A stretch of 64,000 nucleotides of DNA. It comes from Ciborinia camelliae. Taxonomy: Eukaryota > Ascomycota > Leotiomycetes > Helotiales > Sclerotiniaceae. The notes beneath the pieces were generated by a model. It was not told the origin of the DNA, did no database searches, and saw nothing but the letters and a program-made list of their open reading frames with translations. Below, piece by piece: positions 10,557 through 21,309 of the stretch (position 1 is its first letter; each line of letters starts with the position of its first letter). The position numbers and the translations under genes were made by a program. The stretch is taken from assembly GCA_025890175.1 (NCBI GenBank), contig JANPYM010000008.1:1527650-1591649 (forward strand), read 5' to 3'.

Positions 10557-12542
10557 CTATGAATCTTCATCTCCCCTTTCTAGCTCATAAAATAACATAT
10601 AAACCTCTTTTTGCATGCCGAGAACTTCACTAGTCTTACTCTCCTTTATCTTTTCGTCACTAATTCTCCACCATCTTTCGACTGTCTTCTTCTTCCGCCT
10701 AGTACGAACTGTTTCCGTCAAAGATGTAGAACTGTCTTCTTGATTGGATGGAGATAGCTGCGGTGAGGATGAGGTGGGGGAGGATCGACTAATTGTACTG
10801 GAAACTTTTGATAGAGTTTTCCGAGCCGAACGTCCCAAGGAGCGGATGCTGCCACTATCAGAATCCCGGGGAGCTGATGTAGGACCTGCTGAGGTTGGAT
10901 TTATGCCAGAGAGACGTTTATTATTCAGTGAAGAGTCTACTGACTGACGCCCATTCGTGTGTGGGAGAGATGTGGTGGAGGCTGTCCTTGGTGACAATAA
11001 TTCAGGGGTCGATGAAAGAGTATTAAGATCAATATCATCCTTTCGAATGGCGTCGATTTGAGGCGTCGAAAGGAGTGAAGGGGTAGAAGTTGAAGATCTA
11101 GCATACGCAACTGATGATTGAAAAGTATTCGGATTTGAGAATGGGGCAACAACGTTTTGCCTCCGGAAAGATTCATAGTGTCCACTATGATGACTTCCCT
11201 TGTGACATACTAGACTAAGAAGCTTGTACTTTCGGCGGTCCAATAGGCCTCCAAGTGATAGTTCTTCAGGAAATCCCACCTTGGCAGAATTCTTCATCGT
11301 TGACTTGTAGTCAAAAATTGACCTCGAAAGATGAATTGCCATTACTTTTGGAAATCTGGTAATACGGACATGTTTGGCAATCTTTCTCTTGGGCGCAAAT
11401 TTCGAATCTGGTAGTTCAACATCAAGAACCTCCTCTTCTGGATTTGTTTCTATAGCAGCCTTCAGCTTGTCTATTGTAATCTGAGTCTTCTCCTTGAATT
11501 TCTCTGAATTCGATCGAGAGTATTCTTGTTCGAAGGTTTCCAAGGCATGTACTAGTCTACACTTCTCGCACTTGAAGTCTTCAATATATTCTGTTTTAAA
11601 CATTCCATCAAAGCATGCATTTAAAGTGGTGGTAGAAATACCCTGAGGAACTGCCAATGTGAGAGAACAGAACGTTGTCTGAGTAGGCCTTGGTTTGAAG
11701 CCACAGGTCAAACACTCAATTTGCGATTCAGAACCACCCTCGAATGGAAATCCGTCCTCTTTATCAAGGTCATTGTTGGGCTCTCCACCTTGTTGAGGTA
11801 ACCTCGACGATGTTGAGCTTGCCTTTTCTGAGCTATGAGAAGATGCTGATGGTGCTTTCGTCACAGGCGAATTGGTTCCGGATGTTGCGCTATCATTCAG
11901 ACCAAGCTCGCCCATCCTTTCGGCCACAACACTTTCGTCTAAGGTGTGCAATTCTGCATTTGAACCAATGGTAGCTTCTAACTCCCTTGCATGGTTTCTT
12001 GCCCTGTGGCCCGCATGATACTCGTCGCCTAACCTCTCAGCCACCACTTGGAGAAACTCCTGCGCGTCCTGTTGTTGCCGGCTAATTCTCTGTTTAAACG
12101 CAGCTTCTAGTGCAGATACAAATGGCCCAGCAGATATCGTCTTTTTGTATAAAGGCCTTTCGTTCAATGCGTCCAACATCTCCTTGAGTCCCGTAGTGAC
12201 AAGGCCCTTTTGTAGACCTTCTATCTTCCATGCTGGCAAACCCTGGCGCGTCGGGTCTTCCACAATCCGAGTGTATACCTCTGCATCATCCAGTCCCCTT
12301 CTATGCGTTTCCCTGATCAGATATACTCGCAAATCACCCAGGCCCGCGAGAGCCTGGAGTACTGAGTTTATAAAACAATCATTGGCATTGTTGATCAAGC
12401 CTACCGCGCCCTTCTTCTTCGTATTGGATGATCCGTTTTGTTCGTCCATTAGGAAGGTTGGCGCAAAAACATAGATGAGTGTTATTGCGGCAAGAGAAGC
12501 GCCCGCGGCATACGTTAGCGTCGTAAATTGTTTATCTGGCAT
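10557..12542 (-). CDS. Membrane-anchored ubiquitin carboxyl-terminal hydrolase (Ubp1/Ubp16/USP30-like)
   Basis: A 661-aa frame without introns. An N-terminal hydrophobic helix (about residues 10-31) anchors the protein, as in yeast Ubp1 and Ubp16 and animal USP30. The peptidase C19 domain follows. The Cys box is GLINNANDCFINSVLQAL with nucleophile Cys56. Two CxxC pairs (CLTCGF and CEKCR) form the zinc ribbon. The His box is HKGSHHSGHYESF near residue 450, and the domain closes with WWRISDEKI near the C-terminus. Ser/Thr-rich low-complexity inserts lie at about 210-250 and between the His box and the last motif. Expected role: removal of ubiquitin from proteins at the ER or outer mitochondrial membrane. 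In the Cys box Asp replaces the more usual Thr or Asn just before the nucleophile (NANDCF), a mild departure that should not by itself abolish activity. Confidence 0.9.
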   Translation of the reverse strand: MPDKQFTTLTYAAGASLAAITLIYVFAPTFLMDEQNGSSNTKKKGAVGLINNANDCFINSVLQALAGLGDLRVYLIRETHRRGLDDAEVYTRIVEDPTRQGLPAWKIEGLQKGLVTTGLKEMLDALNERPLYKKTISAGPFVSALEAAFKQRISRQQQDAQEFLQVVAERLGDEYHAGHRARNHARELEATIGSNAELHTLDESVVAERMGELGLNDSATSGTNSPVTKAPSASSHSSEKASSTSSRLPQQGGEPNNDLDKEDGFPFEGGSESQIECLTCGFKPRPTQTTFCSLTLAVPQGISTTTLNACFDGMFKTEYIEDFKCEKCRLVHALETFEQEYSRSNSEKFKEKTQITIDKLKAAIETNPEEEVLDVELPDSKFAPKRKIAKHVRITRFPKVMAIHLSRSIFDYKSTMKNSAKVGFPEELSLGGLLDRRKYKLLSLVCHKGSHHSGHYESFRRQNVVAPFSNPNTFQSSVAYARSSTSTPSLLSTPQIDAIRKDDIDLNTLSSTPELLSPRTASTTSLPHTNGRQSVDSSLNNKRLSGINPTSAGPTSAPRDSDSGSIRSLGRSARKTLSKVSSTISRSSPTSSSPQLSPSNQEDSSTSLTETVRTRRKKKTVERWWRISDEKIKESKTSEVLGMQKEVYMLFYELERGDEDS

Positions 12543-13183
12543 ACTTTCGTCAAACTAAAGATCGTCGGAACTTTCGGGGGAGGTCGAAAAGAAAGGGTGG
12601 GCGAATTAAATTAGAGACGAGAGAAGTCTGTTGAAGGAGGAGATGAGGTAAAAGTGCAGAGATTAAGGAAGAAATTTCAATAGCACTGTTCCATCACGAG
12701 ACACACCTTCTTTCAATTGAAACTATTTTGAGAATTTCTTTTTTGTTCGAAGAAATAAGGAGTTGAAGCTTGTTGGTTCTGTATTCTGTATATGAGAAGA
12801 CCAGGTCCCCGCTGCCAAATTTGTTCCGTTTCTAATGAGTAAAGTAACAATTATAATTATGCGCGAAATCCTAAGAAGCCCTCCTCCTCAGGCGATTCAA
12901 ATAATCTTGACTTTCATGAATGGCCTTGTAATTGTAATATATAGGTATTGGGATTGAAGGCATTCAAAATCTCTTATCAAGATTGACCAGATCAAATACA
13001 AACTTCACCTGCCCAGGTGCATCCTGTCGTTACCCCAATCTTTGTTGATGCCGATATTCCGACGCTAGTGGAGGGGTGAATCAAATAAACTCAGGTGTCT
13101 GTTAAGCATACCCAAATATTTTTGGCGATTTGAAGTCCAACGATCGAGGCCATTTGGAGATTATCTCAATTCATTGTCTCTCA
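12543..13183. other. Shared divergent promoter region
   Basis: About 640 bp between the ubiquitin protease (minus) and the bL9m gene (plus), so it likely carries both promoters. No other coding signal. Confidence 0.55.
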
Positions 13184-14136
13184 ATGGCTTCGTTATTACA
13201 GTCGCGGACACCCTCATGTCTGGCATGCCTCCGCCGGACAACAAGTACATTCGGCGATGGGCTGCTATTTTCCAGCAGTCAACAGGTTCGAGGAAAGAAG
13301 AAGCTGGCAAAAGAAAAAGACCATAATGTTACAATTCAGTTATTGAAACCTGTGATAGGAATTGGCAGAAAGGGCAAGTCTTTAGTTGCCCGAAGACCCT
13401 GAGAAGCTCCAGCTACTAATTTTGATGTAGGAAGAATCGTCCAAGTTCCCCCCGGATTAATGCGAAATAAATTGTATGGCAGGGGCTTTGCTGTATATGT
13501 GACACCTACAACATCAGAAGAAGCTGGTTCGAGGAAAATGGTTTCTCCTCCTGACAGTGCTTTCGGGAAGCGCAAGATCGTCAGAATAGAGCAGGTACCA
13601 GATCAGAAGCGGCCAGAGAGACATCCGAGCGCAACAAGTCGAGTGAAAACTGAGCTTGAATTACTGAGCGTACTGATACCTCAATTTTTCCACAAATTAG
13701 AAGACAAAATTTGCTGACCGATTGTGAACAGCCCGAACGTTCCACTGCGATCTTAGCTGATTTAATACCACCCTCTATAGACTTCTTCGAAACACCCATT
13801 GATGTTGCCCCTCTGCCAGTAAAGAAGATCTCGCCATCTTTAGCGTCGTCTTCCTCAGTCTCCGCCGCAGCTTTAGGAAATAGCACAGGGAAACCAGGGA
13901 AGATACCTATCTACGGGTCGGTATCGACTGCAGATGTAGCCGCGAAGATGAAGACCATTCTAGTACAGGACTCACAAGGAAAGCGGGTCTTGTTTGGACC
14001 AGAGGATATCAAATTTGTTCAGGAGACGGAGGAGAAAGACCGTGTCAAGCATTTGGGCATTTTCGAGGTTGACATACAACTCAAGGGGGCTCCTCGTGCT
14101 GTCCGAAGGGCTATCAAAATCAATGCTCAAGATTAA
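13184..14136 (+). CDS. Mitochondrial large-subunit ribosomal protein bL9m
   Basis: Three exons: 13184-13373, 13431-13594 and 13732-14136, 759 nt in phase, 252 aa. After a basic, Ser/Arg-rich mitochondrial presequence (about residues 1-40) comes the bacterial L9 N-domain: VTIQLLKPVIGIGRKG joined to RIVQVPPGLMRNKLYGRG, matching the conserved G-x-x-G-x-x-V-x-V-x-x-G-(Y/L)-x-R-N signature. The C-terminal part (residues about 120-252) is the poorly conserved fungal extension. It should bind 23S-type rRNA near the L1 stalk in the mitochondrial ribosome. The first intron starts with GC (GCAAGT...TAG). Without removing it the frame stops 12 codons later, whereas removing it restores the L9 signature exactly. 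The second intron (13595-13731) is read partly open and its donor (GTACCA) is less certain. Confidence 0.85.
13374..13430 (+). other. GC-AG intron in the bL9m gene
   Basis: 57-nt intron with donor GCAAGT instead of GTAAGT, branch-like CTAAT 15-19 nt before the acceptor GATGTAG. Splicing here joins GRKG to RIVQVPPG in frame. Confidence 0.8.
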
Positions 14137-14158
14137 ACACTTTAAAAGGGACTTAGAA

Positions 14159-14192
14159 GATACCTAGATACCTAGATACCTAGATACCTAGT
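14159..14192. repeat. 8-bp tandem repeat, about 4 copies
   Basis: GATACCTA repeated four times in a row (AGATACCTAGATACCTAG...). It belongs to the same TACCTAG word family seen in many intergenic regions of this window. Confidence 0.85.
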
Positions 14193-15194
14193 CTTGTCTA
14201 TTGATGTAATACTACACATTCCCTAATCGGGAAGCAGAATATACATACAGACACTATTAGATCTCAATTGGTTTATCGAGATATTATAGATACATGAATA
14301 TTCAAGCTTTCATCATTTGTTGAGAAAGGGGTTTGGGGTTCAAGATCAATGAGAGGTGCAATCGACTACTTGTGTAAGAAATCCAGCGACAAATGACGCT
14401 CCGCTGGCCCTCCGGGAGCCACTGCCGTGGAGGCAGACTATTTAGATTTGATACTATACCTACAATTTCATTGGTTCCAAAACAAACCTCGGTTCATTCA
14501 TCCATATCTGACTCCCTTGCTTTCTTGGAAGATGGTTGTCTTCAACCTCGTCGTCGAAAGCACGGTACCAGTAGTATATCCACCTCATACAACAGAAGTA
14601 TTACATACCCGACCGGAAGAAAGTTTTCGCTTCCCCCTGGCTATATGCCCATTTGCCCAGGAATGTGAATAAGCCCGAGGAGGGGAGAATGATTGATTGA
14701 AGACAAAGACGCATGATGAATCGGAGGATCTCGCCGTAGTTTCTTCGGTAATGTCACATTTACCTATGGTCCTCTAATCTATTGCCATCATCCATGGCTA
14801 TGATACCTCAAGGTAGGTCAATTTCACCGGAACCCCACTTACGACCCCTTCACCAGATTTTACCTACCTGCTTAAAAAGTACCTCCCGTCCCACGTGCCT
14901 GCTCCTCCACTCCTCCACGACAACCAACTTGGGTCGTAAAATGTATTGACTTAATCTTGCCTTGATCTCGCCTTAATCTGACCTCCTTGACCTTGACCCA
15001 TTATTTGAAACAAAACATCCAGAAGTTATTGGAAAGGAAGAGCAAAAGGTACGTCACATTCACCAAGGTTTAACTCGGGGTTCCATATCTTTTCGAAAAG
15101 ACCAATGGTTACCAATATATTGTTGAGGAATGGAAACACCCCCACCATTAGCGTTATTTTGGGAAGTGACGGTGTCGGTCCTGAAAAAACCAAT

Positions 15195-15376
15195 ACTCCA
15201 CCCCTCTCTCTCTGTCCTTCTACTAAAGAAAACCCTTTTCCACCTTACCTCAAGCTTCCCCTCAACTACTTGATTCTTTATTGACTCTTTATTGATCTCT
15301 TTTTCAAACCTCAGCTCAGATACCCCTCTTTAAAAACTACAACTACAACTTCTAAACTACAATCACAATCGAAAAT
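15195..15376 (+). promoter_or_regulatory. Pyrimidine-rich promoter tract of the aldolase gene
   Basis: Long C/T-rich runs (CCACCCCTCTCTCTCTGTCCTTC at about 15197, then CTTCCCC, TTGATTC, TTTTTC) end in an AC-rich leader just before the ATG. CT-rich tracts of this type precede highly expressed fungal glycolytic genes and often mark transcription starts. The exact start site is not visible. Confidence 0.5.
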
Positions 15377-16672
15377 ATGGGTTGCACAGACGTTCTCAGC
15401 CGAAAGTCCGGAGTCATCGTTGGAGATGATGTCCTCAAGCTTTTCAACTATGCTCAAGAGCACAACTTCGCTATCCCAGCCATTGTATGTTATACCAACA
15501 ATGAAAGAATACACTTACGAATCGCAACTAATGATGGCAGAACGTTACCTCTTCCTCAACCGTCGTAGCATCCCTCGAAGCTGCTCGCGATGCCAAGTCC
15601 CCAATTATCCTCCAAATGTCCCAAGGTGGTGCCGCTTACTTCGCCGGAAAGGTTAGAAAATTCCACTCAACAAAACCCACAATGACTAATTCTTGAATAG
15701 GGTGTTGCAAATGGTAACCAAGAGGCCTCCATCGCTGGTGGTATCGCCGGTGCCCACTACATCCGTGCTGTCGCACCAGCATACGGTATCCCAGTTGTCC
15801 TCCACACCGATCACTGCGCCAAGAAGCTTTTGCCATGGTTGGACGGTCTTCTCGACGCCGATGAGAAATACTTCGAGCAGCACGGCGAGCCTTTGTTCTC
15901 TTCCCACATGATCGATTTGAGCGAGGAGGAGGTTGACTACAACATCAAGACTACTGCCGCATACTTGAAGAGAGCTGCACCAATGAAGCAATGGCTTGAG
16001 ATGGTACGTTAACAAGAAATATGGGAGGCCAAGAAATCAACTCATCTAATTCATGCTGTAGGAGATCGGTATTACCGGTGGTGAGGAAGACGGTGTCGAC
16101 AACGAGGATGTTGACAACAACTCCCTTTACACTCAACCAGAGGATATCCTTGCCATCTACCAAGCTCTTTCCCCAATCTCGCCATACTTCTCGATTGCCG
16201 CTGGTTTCGGTAACGTCCACGGTGTTTACAAGCCAGGTAACGTCAAGCTCCGCCCAGAGCTTCTCGGCAAGCATCAAGCCCATGTCAAGCAAGCCATCGG
16301 AGCAAAGGAGGACAAGCCAGTCTTCTTGGTCTTCCACGGTGGATCCGGATCTACCAAGCAAGAATTCTTGGACGCCATCTCCTACGGTGTTGTCAAGGTC
16401 AACCTTGATACCGATATGCAATTCGCTTACCTTACTGGTATCCGAGACTACGTCCTCAAGAACAAGGACTACCTCATGACTCCTATTGGTAACCCAGATG
16501 GAGCTGACAAGCCAAACAAGAAGAAGTTCGAGTAAGCATCCCCCGACTCCTTGACAATAACGTATACTAACACTATGATAGTCCCCGTGTCTGGGTTCGC
16601 GAGGGAGAGAAAACCATGTCCCAACGTCTTGCCGAGGGTCTCAAGGATTTCAACACTGCAGGACAGCTATAA
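15377..16672 (+). CDS. fba1: Fructose-bisphosphate aldolase, class II
   Basis: Five exons: 15377-15484, 15541-15651, 15701-16003, 16062-16531 and 16582-16672, 1083 nt, 360 aa, the usual length for fungal class II aldolases. All introns are 49-58 nt with clear GT-AG ends. It cleaves fructose-1,6-bisphosphate to dihydroxyacetone phosphate and glyceraldehyde-3-phosphate in cytosolic glycolysis. Visible signatures: SPIILQMSQGGAAYF near the N-terminus; HTDHC (about residues 108-112), with the catalytic Asp and zinc His at the positions known in yeast; the monovalent-cation/phosphate loop GFGNVHG; VFHGGSGST; and VVKVNLDTDMQ. Codon use is strongly biased to C-ending and AAG codons, as expected for a highly expressed gene. 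Its start is fixed by MGCTDVLSRKSGVIVGDDVL, which matches family N-termini. Confidence 0.97.
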
Positions 16673-18739
16673 ATTTATGATAAATGACTAGCGGATATTC
16701 AGATTGCGTTTCAAAAATTTACACGGTTTAGGACATTGTTATGAAATACATAGCGAAGTGCGGAGAAATGGTGGTTGGGGTGGAGGAGTTTTGGTCAAAC
16801 CTATAAATATAAAGAATTGCCCCATGAGAAAACTTCCTGCCATGACTGATATAATTTTGTTGGTTACACCTAAAATTTGAACTGTACGGAAATGCTTCAA
16901 ATGATATCAATGTATTTTCCAAGAAGAGAACAAGCAACCCGAAATTTTCGTCTCAATAATTAAGCGCTCTTAATTACGTTCGATATTTTTACCCGCTAAT
17001 TATCTAGTATCCCGTTTGGCCGTTAGACTTTCTAAATCAAGCTTGACGATTGGTAACTTTGCCTGAAGGATTTGCCACCTACGAAACGCTGCGTATTTTT
17101 TGATGAATAGGTAGTAAAAATTTATAAGTTTTAAATTTTGCGTATGGTTGGTTAACCAAGTCTCTACCTATTACCTACCTAGTAGGTCAACATAGCAACA
17201 TAGGGTATATGTACAAATATATTGGACATCTTCAATAGTTAGCGAGTGGAAGGGAATAAAATTAAACGAGTGAATAAAAGATGGATGGGCTGGATTTGGA
17301 TTTGGATTTCTCAAGGGACCTCGGGACGAGAGCAAAGGTTTTATTGGGTGCTTAAAGATTTACACCAATCAGAGGGAGTGGAAGACATATGATTCGTGGC
17401 AGGGTACTTGAATAAGGTACCTATCTAGGTAGGTAGGCTGAGCAAAGAGGAATGAATGTTATGGTTTATGATTGGGTTTACGGAGTACAGGAGGTATAGG
17501 TATTTGAGCTCTTTAGTTTAGATGTTATAGGTACTGTAGCTTGTATTGTTTTCCAAGGCTCCTTAAGGTAGGTAACTTGAAGGGGTGCTAGCTATAGCTA
17601 TAGCTACAGTTTAGATGATGCAAAAGAGCAAAAGACGAAAGCTTTAAAGGGGGATGATCATTGATGAGGTATATACTCCGTATCTTTATAAATAATATTT
17701 CGGATGACAGGTGGTTTTTTCAGGAAGGTAATATGAAGGTTTAGTTAGGTAGTTAACCTTGAAGTAGGTAAATAGCTATTTAAAAAAACCAAAACAAACT
17801 TTTGGCTGGTTTGAGAAATCTTATGCTGATGCTTATCTTTCTTTTATTTTTTCTTGGATCTGCAGGTACAATATTAAAACGCCCATCAAATCAAGTTCAT
17901 TTCTTAGGTACCTTAACCAGTAGAAATAGGTAGCTACTAGGTATCTATCTACCTTCAGCTACCTACTTACTCTAGCTAAGTTGGACGGAATCGCTTGATC
18001 TCTAGCAAATAGCACCAAGTACATTGACATCTATCTAGTAGTGGGTATTACATGTAAATAGGTAGGTACCCAAATGGCAAATCATACATAACAAATACTT
18101 ACTACCTCCATATACCTATATAGGTACCTACTTACTTATGTATACATATACATATACATATACATACATATCCATATCCATATACCTCTCTATATATACC
18201 ATTTCGAGCAGCTGGAGTGTTAGATGACGTCTTCGTAAGCGAATGAACCAAAATATTCATTCGAGGGGCAAAACGCCAACCTAAGCTAAAACAAGACTCC
18301 GATTAATAAAAGTCCCATCCACCAAATAATTTACCCCCCTTGCCGAAATATCCTTAACCTTAACCCGTAATAGATCCATACTCATCAAAAAACATCGCAT
18401 CGTTCAACCGTTGGTGTATAGAGTACGCAATCCTCCTAATACCACCGCAAGGACAATCCTTCCTTTTCTTCTTGCAATAATCAATCGATCTTGTTCTTCT
18501 TCTTCTCGTTCTTCTACAGTTATTATTCATTGCAATTCTTGATCCCTATACTTATTAATAGTTGATTTTCAACACGATTCATTCACAAATAATCTCACTT
18601 TCGACAACTGATCAACTGAACAACTGATCAACTGAGCAACTGAACAAGTGCAACTCGAATTCCTCCGCAATCTCTATAAATTTGGTATTTGGTTTCAGAC
18701 AGATCCATAATCTTCGCAAGCAAACAAATATTATAACAG
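16673..18739. other. 2-kb intergenic region rich in TACCTAGGTA words
   Basis: No gene seen. From about 17150 to 18200 the sequence is dense with TAGGTA, ACCTAC and GGTACC words on both strands, plus a TATACA-type microsatellite at about 18139-18175. From 18420 onward it becomes CT-rich (TTCTTCTTCTTCTCG), which is probably the oxysterol-binding-protein promoter. Short direct repeats of CAACTGA lie at 18606-18648. Confidence 0.6.
18139..18190. repeat. TATACA-type microsatellite
   Basis: Alternating ATACAT and ATATCC units in a run (tacatatacatatacatata...) within the intergenic region upstream of the oxysterol-binding-protein gene. Confidence 0.8.
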
Positions 18740-20009
18740 ATGTCTTCAAACGAAGCTGAGGGAGCGGGTGTATCTGCGCAGAATAAAGGGTCTTGGACTG
18801 CTTTCCTAAAGTCGATCGCTTCATTCAATGGAGATTTATCTTCATTGACAGCTCCACCATTCATTCTATCCTCGACATCATTGACTGAATTCTCCTCATA
18901 TTGGGCAGACCGTCCTAATATCTTCGTTGCCCCTGCTGCGGAGAAGGATCCTCAGAAACGAGCACTTTTGGTATTGAAATGGTTCTTGAGCACACTGAAA
19001 CAACAATATGCGGGTCGAAGTGATAAATATGGAAATGAGAAGAAACCTTTGAACCCTTTTCTAGGAGAGTTATTCCTTGGAAAATGGGAAGATGACTGCG
19101 GAACTACTGAGCTTATTACTGAGCAGGTTAGGTATGAGGTTTTCCAAATATGAATGCTATGCCATCTCTAATCTTGCCCTTAGCCATCACCCACCTGTTA
19201 CCGCATACCATATTTCCAACAAGAAGCATGGCGTATATCTACAAGGATACTATGCTCAGAAGGCATCATTCTCTCGAACCATTAACGTTAAACAAATCGG
19301 ACATGCGGTTTTAAGTATTCCTGCCTACGACGAAACCTACCTCATCACTCTTCCAAATCTCCATATCGAAGGTTTAATTTTTGGTTCCCCATTCGTCGAG
19401 CTCGAAGCAAAATCATACATTACAAGTAGTTCAGGATTCACGGCCAAGATTGATTATAGTGGGAAAGGATGGCTATCTGGGAAGAAGAATAGTTTCACCG
19501 CTACACTATATCCCACTGGCAAGGAAAAGGACATCCTATATACCGTAACTGGACAATGGACCAAACAATTCGAGATCAGAGAAGGTGGAAAGAAGAGTGA
19601 CCTGATAGATAGTTACGATGCGGACGCGTCACCCAACACGCCCGTCTACATTGCACCAATCGAGGAACAAGATCCAATGGAGTCGAGGCGGGCGTGGTCT
19701 AAGGTCGCAGCTGGTATCGCTTCGGGTGATATGGATGCAACCGGGATCGAGAAGACCAAAATCGAAGTTTCTCAACGAGAACTTAGAATAAAGGAGAAGA
19801 ATGAGGGAAGAACTTGGGAGAGAAGATATTTCACCAAAATGGAAAGCTGTCCCATCTTGCAAAAATTGGCCCCATGCATCCAATTATTGCCAGATGAGGA
19901 TAAAACTGGTGGAATATGGAGATTCGACGAGAACAAGGCTGCCAAATATGTCAAATCGGAACAAACGCTACAACCCCAAAACGTCAATGTACAAGCACCG
20001 AGTGTATAA
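18740..20009 (+). CDS. Oxysterol-binding protein, short Osh4/Kes1-like
   Basis: Two exons, 18740-19131 and 19184-20009 (52-nt intron, phase 2), 405 aa. The intron splits the family signature EQVSHHPP, which is restored exactly by splicing (Ser codon AG|C). The protein is the lipid-exchange (ORD) barrel with no PH domain or ankyrin repeats, like yeast Osh4/Kes1 (434 aa). Other family features: NPFLGELFLG before the signature, and a C-terminal WERRYF segment typical of ORD tails. Expected role: exchange of ergosterol and phosphatidylinositol-4-phosphate between membranes. It stands alone between two long intergenic regions. Confidence 0.93.
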
Positions 20010-21309
20010 ATTCGGATGAAAATTGAGGGTAGTGTTTGAAGGGGTGCGGCAACTATATAAAGCTATTGCGGTACACTTCAAGGTATGAGGATAGGGCGGA
20101 TAATGGCGTAATTAGGGATTGGATTGATGGTGGAATTAATGACTCGAATTGAGAGTCAGTATACGGGCCGCCCTTTTGGATGGATGGATGGATGAGAAAG
20201 GAAGGGGAAGGGGGTGGCTGTTGTGTTCGTGTTCGTTAATAGATTCGGGAAGGGGGGGCATAATTTTATACAGCTAAGACCAAGGAACTTTTTTATTGAG
20301 TGGGTTTGGAGGATAAGAAGATGAGATGATTGGTTAGGAAAGAAATGAGCATCGCAAAATAAATACATAAATGAAATACAATGTTCTGAAGGTGCTGGTG
20401 CTAGGTTTGTGAGTGGTGTAGGTAGGGTTGATGTTGATTGCGGGTGGATTAACGGAGCTCCCAGTGAGCTTACATGACTCTCTTGATGCCCGGTGAGCGT
20501 TCTACAAGGTTTAGTTTTTACCCTTTTTATGAAATCCCGGTGAGCTTTGTTTTATCATTCTCATCATAATCTTGCTCGTCGCTTTCTTTATCAGTATCAT
20601 GATCCCCAAGTTAGGTTATAAACTCTTGTATATCTGGGATATCGTTGCATTGCGTCGCATTGCATTGCATTGCAAATACTACCTCCTACTAGATGGTTAA
20701 CCTGGGTTAGTTTGGATTGGATTGTGTAACCAGGAAAGAAAGATGGAGGCGCTACAAGGAGGAAACGACATCGAAGAGTGGAAATTGGTAAATAAAATTC
20801 TTGGTGTAATGGAAGTATTACCTAAGATGAGCAAGTTGAGGCTCCTTGGAACTTGGATAGTCAAAAAATGTTGTGGTAATGGAATGGATGTTATCAGTAC
20901 CTACCTTGAAAGAGTGAGGGGAGCTTCCATTTCATTTTAGAGAGGAAAGAATTGGAGAAGTGACGGTGCATGTTACCTAGGTAGGTAGGAGGAGGTAATG
21001 GCACCTTCCTTCCGTCACTCAACAACCCGTGGACATATAATATACCTAGTTAGGCAAGTCACCTGCTTATGCTTCTTTCTTCCTTCTTAACCCATTTTCA
21101 CTACGAGGAGATTTCCAACTTCTACGCAATGAGATCTTTCTACCACGAAAAATAATAACAACGTTGGAAATCACAATTCATCATATGTCTTATATATCCA
21201 TTGGGCTTCCTTATCTCTCGTCAACAGACGCTGAGTCTCTTAAGTACCTTGTTCTTGAACTCGGCCTCTTCATCTCGTATCAACAGACACAGAATAAACT
21301 TAACTTACC
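20010..21309. other. Intergenic, no gene seen
   Basis: Contains a GATG run (20178-20193), a TGCAT-type microsatellite near 20645-20673 (TTGCATTGCGTCGCATTGCATTGCATTGC), and a TACCTAGGTAGGTAGGA word at about 20977. The region before 21310 is AC/CT-rich and probably the promoter of the next gene. Confidence 0.5.

Larger units (their letters stand above)
14137..15376. other. bL9m 3' region and aldolase promoter
   Basis: Directly after the bL9m stop there is a four-copy tandem repeat of an 8-bp unit (ATACCTAG, about 14159-14192). The rest leads into the aldolase promoter. Open frames near 14393-14672 have no recognisable content. Confidence 0.5.

Noticed and set aside
14393..14672. Two overlapping plus frames near the aldolase promoter
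   Set aside because: No conserved motif and no support beyond being open; the region reads as promoter.
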